From positions 40,751,376 to 40,815,375 of the forward strand of contig OY776114.1 of assembly GCA_963675035.1 (NCBI GenBank): a stretch of 64,000 nt of DNA, given 5' to 3'. The stretch comes from Allygus modestus (lineage: Eukaryota > Arthropoda > Insecta > Hemiptera > Cicadellidae). The translations under genes were made by a program, and so were the position numbers. The first letter of the stretch is position 1; every line of letters starts with the position of its first letter. This document shows, one piece after another, positions 1 to 11,128 of the stretch. Under the pieces are notes generated by a model. The model saw nothing but the letters and a program-made list of their open reading frames with translations. It was not told the origin of the DNA and ran no database searches.

Positions 1-2
1 TT

Positions 3-173
3 TACACAAACAAACCCCGCACACTTGACGAACTAAAAGAGGCCCTAAGCCAAGAAATCGCCAACCTCTCTCCTGCAATCTTAGAGAAGACGTTCGACAG
101 CTTCAATGCAAGACTGGAGGAATGCTTGGTCAAAGAAGGACATCATTTAAAGGACGTCATCTTCAGAACTTAA
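3..173 (+). pseudogene. C-terminal fragment of an IS630/Tc1-mariner-like transposase
   Basis: The frame is open from the window edge to a TAA at 171-173 and gives 56 residues, beginning YTNKPRTLDELKEAL and ending EGHHLKDVIFRT. A Leu/Glu-rich helix followed by a GHHL..(I/V)F(R/K)T end is the usual C-terminus of the mariner-like transposase relatives that are abundant in arthropod genomes. The catalytic domain, if present, lies upstream of the window, so completeness cannot be judged. The region after the stop is a short AT-rich tail that leads into a conserved transposon end. Family assignment is from remembered pattern, not a search. Confidence 0.65.
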
Positions 174-318
174 ACGGATGAAATCGGTTGTTCTTATTGT
201 ATTTTCATTAATTTACATGTACTCACTTCTGTAATAAGCAATAAAACAATTTGTATCACTTTTAATTTTGATGCTGTTTTTACTTTAAAACCGTCAGATC
301 TTTTTGCCGCACCCTGTA
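174..318 (+). mobile_element. 3' tail and terminal repeat of the Tc1/mariner-like transposon
   Basis: This holds an AATAAAA-like signal near 240 and ends with TTTTTGCCGCACCCTGTA. The GGGTGCGGCAAA/TACAGGGTG type of end is typical of arthropod Tc1/mariner-related elements. Family A sequence begins immediately afterwards (TGTGTGTCCG), so the transposon appears to have inserted into, or truncated, a family A copy. Confidence 0.5.
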
Positions 319-1470
319 TGTGTGTGTCCGTGAATGCGATAACTTGAGTAAAAAACGTCCGATTTCGATGAAATTTGGCTCAAATGTGTAAAATGACATT
401 CATGACTTTGAGTTCAAAAACCAGAAAAATCGGGCCATGGGAAGGGGGGTTTATGGGGGTTTTAAATTTTCCAAAAATCAGTTTTTTGCATTTTTCACCC
501 TAAAAATTTTAAAAAACTTAATTTTGGTTTAGACCATGTTATAGAGCTTAAAAAACAAATAATATGGTATTTTGAATTCTTAACCTAGGTTAAGTTGTTG
601 CGGAGAAAATCCAAAAAACCTACTCATAAAATAATCTTATGGGAAAAAGGTTTTTTGCTTTTCCTCAGTTTAGTTTAATGTAAACTTCACATTTGCTTTT
701 ACCAATCTGTTCAGTTCAACAAAACAATCATTTTGGTGTTTAAATTGTGATTCTACGCCCAACCGTTGCAGAGATATTCAAAGTGCTAAATACAGTACGT
801 GTCCAATGTTATCCTTATGGAGAATAAATACAATTTGATATCTCGATTATTTATGAATGTATGTTGATGAAACTTGGTATGTGGCTTCACGTAGTTCTGG
901 TTTTTTTTTTCGTGGTTCTGATATTTGCACAAAAAAATTGATTTTTGTTGATTATTCCCGTAGCAGCAAACCTGCGTACTCAGCCCCCATGTTATTCTTA
1001 TGGAAAATAAGTAAAATAAATGTAATGACTCCCTTAATTATGAACATAAATTAATAAAACTTAGTATGTAGCTTCACTTGGTTAAGTTATATTGATAATT
1101 GCATAAAAACACTTTTTTTTGGTTCCTTGCTGCAGCAAACCTGCTTACTCAGCCCCCATGATTATCTTAAGGAGAATACCTAAAATGTTATATAACGCTT
1201 ATTCATGATTGAATATTGATGAAACTTGGTACGTGACTTCGCCTAGTTAAATTCTATTTATATTTGCATAATAACCAATTGTTTGTGTTCCTTGTTTCAG
1301 CAAACCTACGTACTCATTACCAGTGTTATTCTTATCGAGAATAATTAAAATAGCTTATATTTGAATATATTTGTATGAAACTTGGTATGTGGCTTTATGT
1401 GGTATTAAGACATATATTATGCATTGGAAATTCGCTGAGTACGCAGGTTTGCTGCGACGGGGGTATTATT
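319..1470 (+). repeat. Repeat family A, copy 1 (5' truncated)
   Basis: It carries the internal family A block (GATTTCGATGAAATTTGG), then several diverged modules of about 150-180 bp. Each module contains a GCAGCAAACCTGCGTACTCA-like box, a GTTATTCTTATGGAGAATAA box and a GATGAAACTTGGTATGTGGC box. The copy ends with GGAAATTCGCTGAGTACGCA followed by GGTTTGCTGCGACGGGGGTA. The 5' leader seen in complete copies (57896, 9869, 20948) is missing. No coding capacity is seen. The superfamily is unresolved. Confidence 0.8.
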
Positions 1471-2110
1471 CGTTTACATTTGTTTTAAGTATATACTTAC
1501 TAATTTTATATATTTGCATTAGATCAGTAATCAGTAATATAAAATAAAGTTTGTTTTACTCATTGCAAAAATACCGATGCTGTAGGCTGTGTCCCAGTAA
1601 TAATACTTATCCATGTTAGTGATTTACAATGTATCGGAATTTACAAAAACGATATTTTATAGGGAAATCTTTTAACCCTTTAAGGAAGGCCTGAGTCCTA
1701 TCTTATCTTCCTGGTGGGGTACGACCCTTTGGGAACCATTCCATATCATTTGCGTGAATGAGAAAAGCAACTGTACAAAAACTTATCTCAGAATGGCCAC
1801 CTGGGATGAAACCAGAGACCTCTTTAATGTGAGGTGAAATTTAAATAACTTGCAAACTCACTCTGTTGAATTTTTTATAATTTTACATTGTCTTTTTATT
1901 TTTTATTTTAACATTGTATTACATTGTTTATATATTTCTCATGCGTTGATTTTTTAGACAGTTTTGTTTGTACTTTTCTTTACAAATTCTTATTCTATGG
2001 CAGGCATCAGAGAATTATGTCTATGGCAACTAGCTTTATTAATTTATCATAACAAACTGTGAATAAGTTTAACAACAACCCCTTAGCTTAATTAAGAGTA
2101 TTTAAAGGAC
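1471..2110. other. Intergenic or intronic AT-rich DNA, nothing recognised
   Basis: No reading frame, RNA gene or repeat boundary could be supported. The stretch around 1675-1840 is less AT-rich than its surroundings but codes for nothing recognisable. Confidence 0.5.
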
Positions 2111-2118
2111 CTCTAGTT

Positions 2119-2730
2119 CAGGGGTTCCCAGACGGTGGTACGTGTACTATTGGTGGTACGCCTAAGACCTTTTAGGTGGAACGTGTGCAATCATGGCTGT
2201 CTGCAAGTAAACAAAACCATGACCGATATCAGTAAAATTTGTCTTTTATTTCAGTAAAATCAATATTTAAACTAATATTATGATAGTGAGAAAAATAATT
2301 TTCTAAAAGTTAATTTCTAATTATTTATATTGATGGAGAAAGTGTGTTTTCAGCAGAATATTTGGTTCGGACTGTACGCCTCCCTACCCCACCCTCATGA
2401 AAGTTTGCACTGTCTGGGCGGGAAAACTGACCATCTACTGATTTGTTATTTTGGACACTTATTGTACTGTCAAAATTTTGATTTGATTCTGAATTTTTAT
2501 ATTTTTGGAAAAGATGCAAATTAATTGTACTCAATTTTCAATTTATTGTTTTTTAACAAATGGTTTTTGTGCTATGGGTCTAATTGCCTTAAAATAAACA
2601 TCCGTGATGTAAATGTTTGTATACCAACTCCTTACACTTACATAAATATCTTAAACCGAGGTAGTGGAACACTCAGATTTCAGAAAAAATCTAATGGTAT
2701 TTGCAGTGAAATTAAGTCTGGGAACCCCTG
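2119..2730. mobile_element. Non-autonomous hAT-type transposon (MITE)
   Basis: The ends are inverted copies of CAGGGGTTCCCAGAC. The element is flanked on both sides by the 8-bp direct repeat CTCTAGTT (2111-2118 and 2731-2738). An 8-bp target-site duplication with CAGGG ends is the hallmark of hAT elements. It is 612 bp long with no transposase frame, so it must depend on a partner. The short frames inside it on both strands overlap each other and look like chance. Confidence 0.85.
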
Positions 2731-2738
2731 CTCTAGTT

Positions 2739-3180
2739 TATTATTATAATTTCTTTCAAAATGTTGACTTATTATTACACAAAACCGAGTAATGTGATTT
2801 GTTATTAGATTGTGTATTAACTCTAATGGATTCTTAGTTTAATAATTTACTTCATCACCCCGTAAACACAATCTTAGCTTTTTATCTACATAGTTTATAG
2901 TTATGATGAATAATATATGCACAATAAATTCCAAAACAACATTGTATTAAACTATATAATTTTTGTCAATAAGATGTTAAGTACAATTGAATAAAGTGCC
3001 TTAAGAAAAATGTGTTCTGAATGTTTGTTCTGAATTCCTTTGTTAAAAATGCAATATCAGACAAATCACTAAGAAGTAGAACTAGAGTCGTTGGTCTCCA
3101 TTGTTAAGAAAAATTTTAGAATACCGTTTGTTAGAAAATTCTAAGCCAATAATTGTAACATTGTGTTCAAATTAGTTAAA
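2739..3180. other. AT-rich spacer, nothing recognised
   Basis: Simple AT-rich DNA between the hAT MITE and the palindrome that starts near 3211. No supported feature. Confidence 0.5.
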
Positions 3181-3210
3181 AATCCTATCATCTGGAAAGT
3201 AAAATAAAAA

Positions 3211-3736
3211 TGTATAGTGCTAGAAAAACGGGAGCACCGATGGAGGCCAGGTCAGTCCCCACGCACTCACACACCCTCACACTCACGGGTGCAAGGCCAA
3301 GAACTTCAGTCCATCGAACATTAATTTTTTGTAAAATTAATTTGTAATATTTCAAAATTAATAATGTATATTGATGCTACATAAAATTTAATGAAAAATG
3401 ATACCAAACTTAGGATGAATATTTTCTCTAGCAGAGCTCACAACACAAGAAAATGATAGCTAACAAAGTACTGGCTAATATGATTCATAAGTGTGAGTCA
3501 TACGTTGTTTGGTATCATTTTTCTTGTTATAATGTAACGAGTTTAAAAATACTAAACAAGTCAAAATAAAATTATAAATTAAAAAAAAAATATTGATTCA
3601 TCAAGTATAGTAGAAGACTTAATGATGCGGAAATACGGCCGGTCCTAATCCCCTGTGCTTGTGTGTGTGCGGTCTGCGTGTGTGTGGGTGAACTATCTGG
3701 CCTCCATCGGTACTCTCGTTTTGCTATTACTATACA
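3211..3736. repeat. Imperfect long palindrome, possibly a foldback MITE
   Basis: The left arm (3211-3290: TGTATAGTGCTAG, CACCGATGGAGGCCAG, CACGCACTCACACACC) is repeated in inverted form at 3645-3736 (CTGGCCTCCATCGGTACTCTCG, ending TATACAT). The 350-bp centre holds weaker inverted pairs around AAATGATACCAAAC (near 3400) and GGTATCATTTTTC (near 3510). The arms have diverged, and no clear target-site duplication was found. Confidence 0.6.
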
Positions 3737-3968
3737 TATGAGTGTTTTTAATGTTATATCTTCAGTGAAAAACCTTTTTATTGTAAAAATTAAATTTATC
3801 AATCTTTTCTAATCGCACCAGAGTTATTTGTTGTAAGTACCGGTAGGTACAATCAAGTTTTGCTGAATATCAAGTACTAAAAAGTAGTTTTTAAAAAGCA
3901 TATGTGGAGAATTATTAGATCATCTATTTAGACTTTATGTGAGTCAGAGGATTATTAATAGCCCGATG

Positions 3969-4097
3969 ACCAAAGACAACTGGGTCAAATATTGAACCTT
4001 GTATTCAAATTACCAAAGACAACTGGGTCAAATATTGAACCTTGTATTCAAATTACCAAAGACAACTGGGTCCAGTATTGAACCTTGTATTCAAATT
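3969..4097 (+). repeat. Tandem repeat, 43-bp unit, three copies
   Basis: Units begin at 3969, 4012 and 4055 with ACCAAAGACAACTGGGTC. Units 1 and 2 look identical; unit 3 has CAG instead of AAA inside. A fourth, broken start follows at 4098. The array sits directly upstream of the LINE fragment. Confidence 0.9.
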
Positions 4098-4183
4098 ACC
4101 AAAGGAAAACAAATTACCAAGATAGTAAAATTTGGGTCTTCGGGGCCACTTACAGAATTTTTGCCCCAGGCCGCCAATCACCA

Positions 4184-4803
4184 AGTAGCAGTCATGTATA
4201 TTCATTCGATTATTTCTTTTGGAATATCACTCTATGGGGCTACTTCTGATAGCGACCTAAACACCATTTTGAAATTGCAAAAAAAGGCCATACGAGTTAT
4301 TTTAAATCTTAAACCAAAAACTTCAGTAAAAGAGCATTTTATATCTTTAAATATAATGACTGTCTATGGAATGTATGTTTTTGAAACTATTCAGTCATTG
4401 TAATTTAAATTTGATGAAATCAAATTAATTGGGGATAGTAACAATTATAACACAAGAAATCGGGGGAAATTGCTTTGAACTCCCACAGGCTAGAGTTGTA
4501 TAAAAAAAACAACATATATAGGATCTAAGTTTTTCAAAAAAATTCCAAAAGACATAAAAGACATGGTTGGTTAATCTCTGTTTAAAAAAAATTGAAAAAC
4601 TTTCTCATCAACAAGGCTTTGTACTCTCTCGAAGAGTTATAATGTAGATAAGCCTTGTTTACAATCACGCTGCATTAATTATTTTCTTTTATACTTCTTA
4701 GAAAACTACCAAACTTAGTAATAAGACAAACTGATGTATTGACACCATTCTTGTATATTTGTATATATGACATGAATAAAGAAAGTTTGACTTTGACTTT
4801 GAA
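4184..4803 (+). pseudogene. 5'-truncated Jockey/CR1-type LINE, C-terminal end and 3' tail
   Basis: The translated pieces YIHSIISFGISLYGATSDSD, LQKKAIRVILNLKPKTS and VYGMYVFETIQSL match the region downstream of the reverse transcriptase in Jockey/CR1-like non-LTR elements (SYGI.LWG....I..LQKKA.R.I, then (I/V)FE). After a stop at 4401-4403 further pieces follow (YNTRNRGK; KFFKKIPKDIKD) with stops and shifts. The 3' end is a TGACATGAATAAAGAAAG block followed by a TTTGAC repeat to about 4803, a typical LINE tail. It is a decayed fragment with no active function. Confidence 0.75.
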
Positions 4804-5840
4804 ATAAACTCGGAGGTGATACTGTAATACAGTGGGGCACTGTTCTACTTTAAATATTCAATAATGGATATCCAATACACGCCACCAGCAAGGGCTAATC
4901 AATACATTCAGGATGTTACTGGGCCAGCAACTTTTGTCATTGTTAATGGCCTACATATCCTAGCCTCAATTGTCATTATGAACTTTGGAGGCCTTACAGT
5001 TATTAGCTAATTTACTGTGAAATGTGATAATTCTCCCTGTTAGATGACCATATGTCCAGCTTTTGGTGGTAGGTATTTTACTGGCCCGCCATGGCCAGTA
5101 GGTACTGCGAGGAGTTGTAAGGAGGGCCAAAATAGGTGATTTACAAATAAGTGTTTAGTGCACAAATGATAACTTATTTCAATACATAAATAACTTAGAA
5201 GTATGATGTGGGTTTTCAATTTTATCATTACTCAAAGATCATAATTTGATTTATTTGTTATTCAGTAGTATTTAAAAACGTAAATTATTGACATGGTGTA
5301 AGTTTTGATTCAAACCACGAGCTGTAATTTTTTTATGACAGCCGGAAGATTTATTGGTACACTTGGATCCGGATATAATGTGTAAGGGCAGTCTCCCTCC
5401 CACCTCCCTCTTTCATCGATGTCAGTTATTTTCAGTATTTTGTATTTTTGTATTTTGTATTTGTTATCAGACCATGATTAATTCAAATTTTACCCTTTGA
5501 TTTAGTCACTTGTTTTCCCTCTCATAAATATATAATCTTTATTTGTTTGAACAATTTGTTGTTTATTATCATAGCATATTGTCATATAGGCTTTAAAAGT
5601 CAAAGGCAGTAAGCTTGGACAAATCTATACGTCACCACAGACTTAAGTCGCTGCTCACTAAGATCATAAAATGTATTAAGGCAGTCAGTATCCTCTGTTT
5701 TAGTTTAACAAAGTAATATATAGTTCCTTTTCATCTATAAATGATGTTAATATATAATATAAATCATTTAAAATGTGATTCAGATAAACCTGTTTGACTG
5801 TAGTGTTTAATACCAGCCCTGAGTATTCGTCCGTCTACAG
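4804..5840. other. Probable intron or intergenic DNA upstream of the ninjurin exon
   Basis: No recognised element. One short frame at 4864-5010 (48 codons, from MDIQYTPPAR, hydrophobic C-terminal half) is open but matches nothing known to me and may be chance. Other ninjurin exons were sought here and not found. Confidence 0.4.
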
Positions 5841-6005
5841 GTGGTAAGCGGGATCCTGGAGGTAGTCCTGTCTCGCCTGAACCTCCGCAACCCCAGCCGG
5901 CTCACGACTGCCGTCTACATCAACCACGCCACCGTCGGCGTTGTAATGCTCACTCTCGTTGTCAACATCGTCAAAATGGGCTTCGGCCTGGATCCTGCTA
6001 TCTGA
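5841..6005 (+). CDS. Ninjurin-like protein, last coding exon
   Basis: A splice acceptor (CCGTCTACAG, AG at 5839-5840) is followed by an in-phase frame of 54 codons ending in TGA at 6003-6005. The peptide starts VVSGILEVVLSRLNL and contains AVYINHATVGVVMLTLVVNI, then KMGFGLDPAI. This is the pattern of the ninjurin C-terminal part: the end of one hydrophobic helix, a short polar loop with L.RLNL, an N-x-hydrophobic second membrane segment (about residues 30-50) and a G-F-G end. GC content is far above the surroundings, as expected for a coding exon. Ninjurins are plasma-membrane proteins linked to adhesion and, in animals, to membrane rupture. Upstream exons are outside the window or in unrecognised small exons. 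It differs strongly from the exon at 60774-60953, so it is a paralogue rather than a recent duplicate. Confidence 0.65.
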   Translation: MVSGILEVVLSRLNLRNPSRLTTAVYINHATVGVVMLTLVVNIVKMGFGLDPAI

Positions 6006-6480
6006 CTCAACAAAACATCCATGCAATCAAAATTTATAACTTTTTGGAGAGTTTATGGGTTTTATATACTTTTTAAGTAGTTACAAAATTTGTACTTTTA
6101 AATTGAGAAATATACAAATATTTTGGCTTACATTACTCTTAATTATTCCCTCAATTATATGTGAGACATTTCAAAGGCCTTACGTCATCCTAAATTAATA
6201 TAGTAAATAACGAGCCGGTACTCCTGTACTCCCTGCAGGGATCTCACAGCCCACAGATTCATAGTGCAATTCTTTATTGTTTCATTATTTGAATAAGTCT
6301 TAATTGCCATACTATTAAATTATGGTTAAAACTACATTACGGTAAATGAACAGCATATAAAGAAAATTTATTAAAAATAAATTTACACCTTCTTCACAAT
6401 TGAAGCTGCTAAAACAAAGGATTACAAACAATAAAACTTTGGGTAAAACTAAAACAGTTTACATTGAATATGAAAAAATT
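6006..6480. other. 3' flank of the ninjurin exon and probable 3' end of the R2-like LINE
   Basis: This will contain the 3' UTR of the + strand exon and, on the other strand, the untranslated tail of the retrotransposon. The junction between them could not be fixed by eye. AATAAA-like signals occur near 6376 and 6431. Confidence 0.4.
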
Positions 6481-6489
6481 ATTTGTCAG

Positions 6490-8908
6490 TTATACTTCAA
6501 TTTTGTTATACAAATGGTTTCTCAGAATAGATACGGTGAATTTCATTGTGGTTGTGACTATTGTTTGCAGTTTTTCTTGTTGTAAATTAAACTTTTTCCA
6601 TATATCTGCAACAAAGATTGGGATGGTACCTCTTGTCCCTATCAATAACCCATATATTTCAATACTTTTTAGTTGATATTTTTCTTTAAAATAGTTTTTG
6701 GCCTCATCGTATATTATTTTTTTTTTCATGATTTACTTCTATTGCTTGTTCTTTGTTTTTTTCAAAACGTATAGTTGGATCAAACATATATCCTTTTTTA
6801 AATTTATTGTCCACAACTAAAATATCTGCTCTTCGGATTGATCCACTATCTGATAAACCCACAATTTCTTCAAACACCTCATAGCCTTTGTCCCTAAAGC
6901 AGTCAGCAATGATTTGTCTAATTTTATTGTGACGTTCGTTTCTGAGCAATTCTCCAAACGGGCATTTACCAAGAATGTGGGCCAAAGACTCAAAGGTATA
7001 TTGCTCAGTGTCCGTGCAGTGACGACACTGGTTCCCATTCTTGGACCTGCCGTGGTTTGATCTAGTTGGTGCCACGTCCCCAATAATTTTTAACATTTCT
7101 CTATATTCTGATGTTGTTAAATCTTTGATTTTATGGAAATTTAAATTGATTTTTGGACATTCCTCAAATAAACATACACCTTTTTCTTTAAATGGTAAGG
7201 CACACCATTTTGTATACTCTATTTCTTGAAGGTGATGTCTGAGAGCTTTTGATGAAAATGAAGACATATGAGGGATGAGTTCTGAGACATTTAACTTGTT
7301 AAAGCACATTTCTTTTTCTTTGGAAAAGTCTCTAAAAAGAGTAATATAAGGGTCTTTAATATTTTCCAGAATCTTACATATGTTTATGTGCTGAATCATT
7401 GCCTCCCACTCAGCCTTAAACATCCCTAATCCTTTGTATTTCTTTGGTGAATATATCATTGAATTAGGAATATCAGATGGCAGTTCTAATATTTCCTTCA
7501 GGGCTGATTTGGTAATGAGATTAATGTCATTCAGGAATTTCTGTGTTAATTTGTTCAGAGGAGCGGTTTGAAATGGATATACTAGACTGGGCCATATACA
7601 CTTATTCAGGACATATAACTTTTGTTCATGTTTTAAAAATGGAGATGTAGTAAGTCTTTGAATGTTTTTAACTAATGATTGGATGATGTTTGAACTATCT
7701 AAAACTATTTGATTTTCAAAACTTACTCCAAGATATTTAATTGTGACTCCTTTCCTCAGAGATTCCAATATTTCTCCTTCAATACAGAAATTATCTGGAC
7801 ACAACTCTCCCTTTATAATATTTATTACTTTGGTTTTCTTTATATTAAGGCTTAGACCAATTTCATCAAATTTGGATTTAATACCATCATACAATGCCAT
7901 AGCAGATTCTTTGTTTCTAGCTACCAATACAGTGTCGTCAGCGAAACGTAGTACACTTATTGCTGGCAAAGAGTCTTCAATTTTATAACCATAGGTTTCG
8001 CGTATTGATGTATTCGTCAATTCATTCAGAATATGATCAATGCTTCAATTGTATAGTGTTGGAGATAAAGGAGCACCCTGCAAGACACCTCTTCTAATTA
8101 AAATAGGTTTTGTCTTACCTTCTGAAGTTTCAATTTGGGTTTGATTATTCTTCATAAGCTCTTTGATATTGTTAATTAAAAGAGTCGGTGCCTCCAAGCT
8201 GTCCAAAACTTTTGACAAATGTTGATGTCCCACGTTATCATAAGCTTTCTCGATATCTAAGAACATTATGCAGCAATCATCCTTTTTTGCTTTAACACTA
8301 TGTAAAACAGAGTTTAGGATATTTGAGTTTATGTGAGTTCCTGGTATCATTGTAAATCCTCTTTGAACTTCGTTAAACTGGATATATTTCTTTAACCTAG
8401 CATCTAGAATTTGTTCGTAAATTCTTCTAATGAGTGAACAAATAGATATTGGTCTCCAATTTCCTATCTCCGTATTTATTCCACCTTTATCTAAAAGAAT
8501 GGTCCTTGCTGACTTTAAAATAGGGGGGATGGTTTTCATGTTTTGCAAATTATTAAATATTAATGATAAAATTATTGGTACTTTGGCATTTTTTATGCTT
8601 CTCATTATGACTCTGTCAGGGCCAGGTGCAGTGTCTACTTTAATTCTTTTTATGGCCTGAACAATTTCTTCTTCAGAGATAATACTGTTGTATTCTGCAT
8701 TGATGTTTTTCACAGTTGAGATGTTTGGTATGTCATAAGCCTGTAATATTTTGCCATTCTCATTTGAAAATTTGTTTTCAAAATAAGAGTATAGATCACT
8801 TAAACTAATTTTGCAACGATTCCTATCTCCCTCAAGCACTTTCCTGATGGCCCGTTTTCTTTGGTTATAGAATTCATACTGGATCAAGTCATACATGTAT
8901 TTTTCTTT
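6490..8908 (-). pseudogene. R2-clade non-LTR retrotransposon, RT plus endonuclease, 5' truncated
   Basis: Read on the minus strand, the protein runs from about 8908 to 6490. Reverse transcriptase motifs are present in order: APGPD, NWRPISICS, FLDIEKAYDN, RRGVLQGAPLSPTLYN and the catalytic FADD box (VLRFADDTVLVA), then KTKVI and IKYLGVSF. The C-terminal part has the R2-type CCHC finger (CRHC...SLAHILGKCP) followed by the restriction-enzyme-like endonuclease region (RRADILVVDN, GYMFDPTIRFE, then YFKEKYQLKSIEIYGLLIGT). Such elements copy themselves by target-primed reverse transcription. Only two lesions are visible: an in-frame TGA at 8045-8047 between TLYN and SIDHILNEL, and a one-base shift in a T10 run (6717-6726) that separates the endonuclease C-terminus (6490-6729). 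The N-terminal DNA-binding fingers are missing, as in a 5'-truncated insertion. Confidence 0.85.
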
Positions 8909-9060
8909 CCATTTTATTTATTTTAAATATATTTATTTTATTTTAAATACTTATAACAATAATGAGCGAATCCAGTTGCTCAAATTGCCGACTGTGCCAG
9001 CCTAATGAAACCGTCCAAGAAGGGAGAGGGGTTATCTGGGAGAGGAAAAGGCATTTGAAG
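8909..9060. other. TTTTATTT-rich stretch at the 5' junction of the LINE
   Basis: A low-complexity (TTTTATTT)-like run at 8911-8960 abuts the truncated 5' end of the R2-like element. Nothing else is supported. Confidence 0.5.
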
Positions 9061-9069
9061 AGTTTGGAG

Positions 9070-9434
9070 ATTACTGGAAGGAGGGATATAGGGCGATGGT
9101 TTTGCCTAAAGAGGTGAAATTTTCTGGGTTTGGGTATCTAATGAGTTTGGCGGATTTCCAAGAGGCCGGAAAGTGACAAGCAATAACAGGTGGAGCAGAT
9201 TGCAGAGCCTGCTTTGAGCTAATTCCACCAAGCCCTTGGGGCTTAGCCTCCGGACCACATCCCACACCTCCTGCAGGGTGAAGGGCTCAATGCTGTCTTC
9301 CGGGGTCTCCATAAAAATGTCTCGAAGTGCTCAACCATCTCCTCGTGGCACTCGTTAATCTCGTGGTTTGGTCTGAAATTGATCATGCATTGTGTTGGCA
9401 AATGTTTCTGATTTGTCCTCTGCTGCATAAACAA
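9070..9434 (-). pseudogene. Decayed Jockey/I-type reverse transcriptase fragment
   Basis: Two overlapping minus-strand frames carry split RT motifs. One reads EPFTLQEVWDVVRRLSPKG (9240-9312), corresponding to the F..EV...(I/V)R.LSP.KAPG region of Jockey-like elements. The other reads VIACHFPASWKSAKLIRYPNPENFTS (9071-9265), corresponding to the FP..WK.A.(V/L)I..PKP region. The frame changes and missing catalytic region show a dead fragment. Confidence 0.65.
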
Positions 9435-9449
9435 TGGGACTATCTATTT

Positions 9450-9860
9450 TTCTGACCAGGAGAAATCTTGACTGACTGGGTACTTCTGGTCGACCAATTC
9501 ACTTCAAAATTGGTAATTTTGTGCTCCCACAGCTACCCGGGACAGTAATAAACACCCGGGTTATATGAAACAACCATCTCCCTAAGTTTTTGCTAAAGGG
9601 TACTTTTCTGGCTGGGGTACCCCCTTCTGACTGGGGAGAAAACCGAACTGACTAGGTGCGTATTTCCGGTTGACTGATTTATTTCAAATTTTGTATTTCG
9701 ATTCCACCAACTAACCCGGACCATGATATAAAACAACCATTCCCCAGCATCAAAATGCAAAATTTGAAGTGAATCGGTTGACTGGAAGTACCCTGTCAGT
9801 CGAGTTTTCTCCCCAGTCAGCAGGGTGCTTCTAGTGAAGTACTCTTTACCAAACATTTAG
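9450..9860. repeat. Satellite-like units in opposite orientations, left of family A copy 2
   Basis: 9450-9710 is an inverted version of the unit found at 11129-11965 (GAGAAAACC..ACT..GGTA...GGTTGACT). 9730-9860 is in the forward orientation (TTGACTGGAAGTACCCTGTC, AGTCGAGTTTTCTCCCCAGT). Between them are GATATAAAACAACCATTCCC-type junctions. Confidence 0.75.
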
Positions 9861-9868
9861 GCAGATGG

Positions 9869-11122
9869 TAGTTTTAGCGAATTTCCCCTATAGGGAAGAA
9901 TTAGCAAATTTCCCCTGTAGGGAAGAAGCTATTACCGTAGGTGGCATGGTAAGACTTTAGTCCGAAACCATGATAACTTTTTGTTTTGAGGTCCCTAGAT
10001 GCCAAAAACACTATTCGTTCAAATTTATGTATATGTCTATATATATGTGTCCGTTACCGCGATAACTTTTGAAAGAAATGCCCGGTTTTGATGAAATTTG
10101 GTACAAATGTGTGGGGTAACATTTGTGACTTTAAGTTCGAAAACCAGATCGATCGGACTATTATGGGAAGGGGGTTTTATGGAGGTTTTAAAATTTTCCA
10201 AAAATCAGTTTATTGAATTTTTCCCCCTAACATTTTAAAAACACTTGATTTTGGTTATAGCCATCTTATAGAGCTAAAAAAAATTGGTATTTTGATTCAT
10301 TAACCTAGGTTAAGTGGTTGTAGAGAAAAGTCAAAAAACACATCCATAAAATTTCCCATGTTAATCTTATGGGAAAAAGGTTTTTGGATTTTCCTCAGAT
10401 AATTTTACTAAAAATTTCACATTTTGTTTCACCTATCTGTTTAGCTCTACAAAACAATCATTTCGGTGTTTTAATTGGTGTTCTACGTTCAAACGTTGCA
10501 GAGATATTCAATGTGCTAAACACACAGTACTTTGTCCAATGTTATCCTTATGGAGGATAAATAAAATCTGATTTATCCTGCCCAGTCTCAATATCAATAG
10601 AATACTGATCGCGAAGACATCGCTAATGTGTTTTGAAATATTGGTTTTGTTTCCCTGCTGCATTCCTCTTGTTTAATATATGAATGTATATTGGATGAAA
10701 CTTGGTATGTGGCTTCAACTAGTTGTGGTATATTGATATTTGCACAAAAAAGGTTTTTTGTTGATTTTACCCGTAGCAGCAAACCTGCATACTCAGCCTG
10801 CATGTTATTCATATGGAGAATTAGTAAATTTGTATATCTCCCTTAGTTATGAACCTAAATTAATAAAACTTGGTATGTAGCTTTACCTGGTTGAGTTATA
10901 TTTATAATTGCAAAAATACTCATTTTTTTCTCTTCCTCGTTGCAGCAAACCTGCGTACTCAGCCCTAATGTTATTCTGATAGAGAATAAATAAAATGCTA
11001 TATATCACTTATTTATGAATGTATTTTTGTGAAACTTGGTAAGTGGCTCTATGTAGTAGTGAGACACAAATGCATGCATTGGAAATTCACTGAGTACGCA
11101 GGTTTGCTGTGACGGGGGAATT
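9869..11122 (+). repeat. Repeat family A, copy 2 (near full length)
   Basis: It begins TTTTAGCGAATTTCCCCTAT with the leader AAGCTATTACCGTAGGTGGC and has a short TA/TG-rich stretch at 10027-10050. It then shows the GATGAAATTTGGTACAAATG block, three or more GCAGCAAACCTGC modules and the end GGAAATTCACTGAGTACGCA / GGTTTGCTGTGACGGGG. It interrupts a satellite unit: the left flank (ATGGTAGTTTT) and right flank (TTTTATTATTGTCCC) together restore the unit sequence seen at 11729 and 11890. That gives an empty-site comparison and hints at a TTTT target duplication. Confidence 0.85.
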
Positions 11123-11128
11123 TTATTA

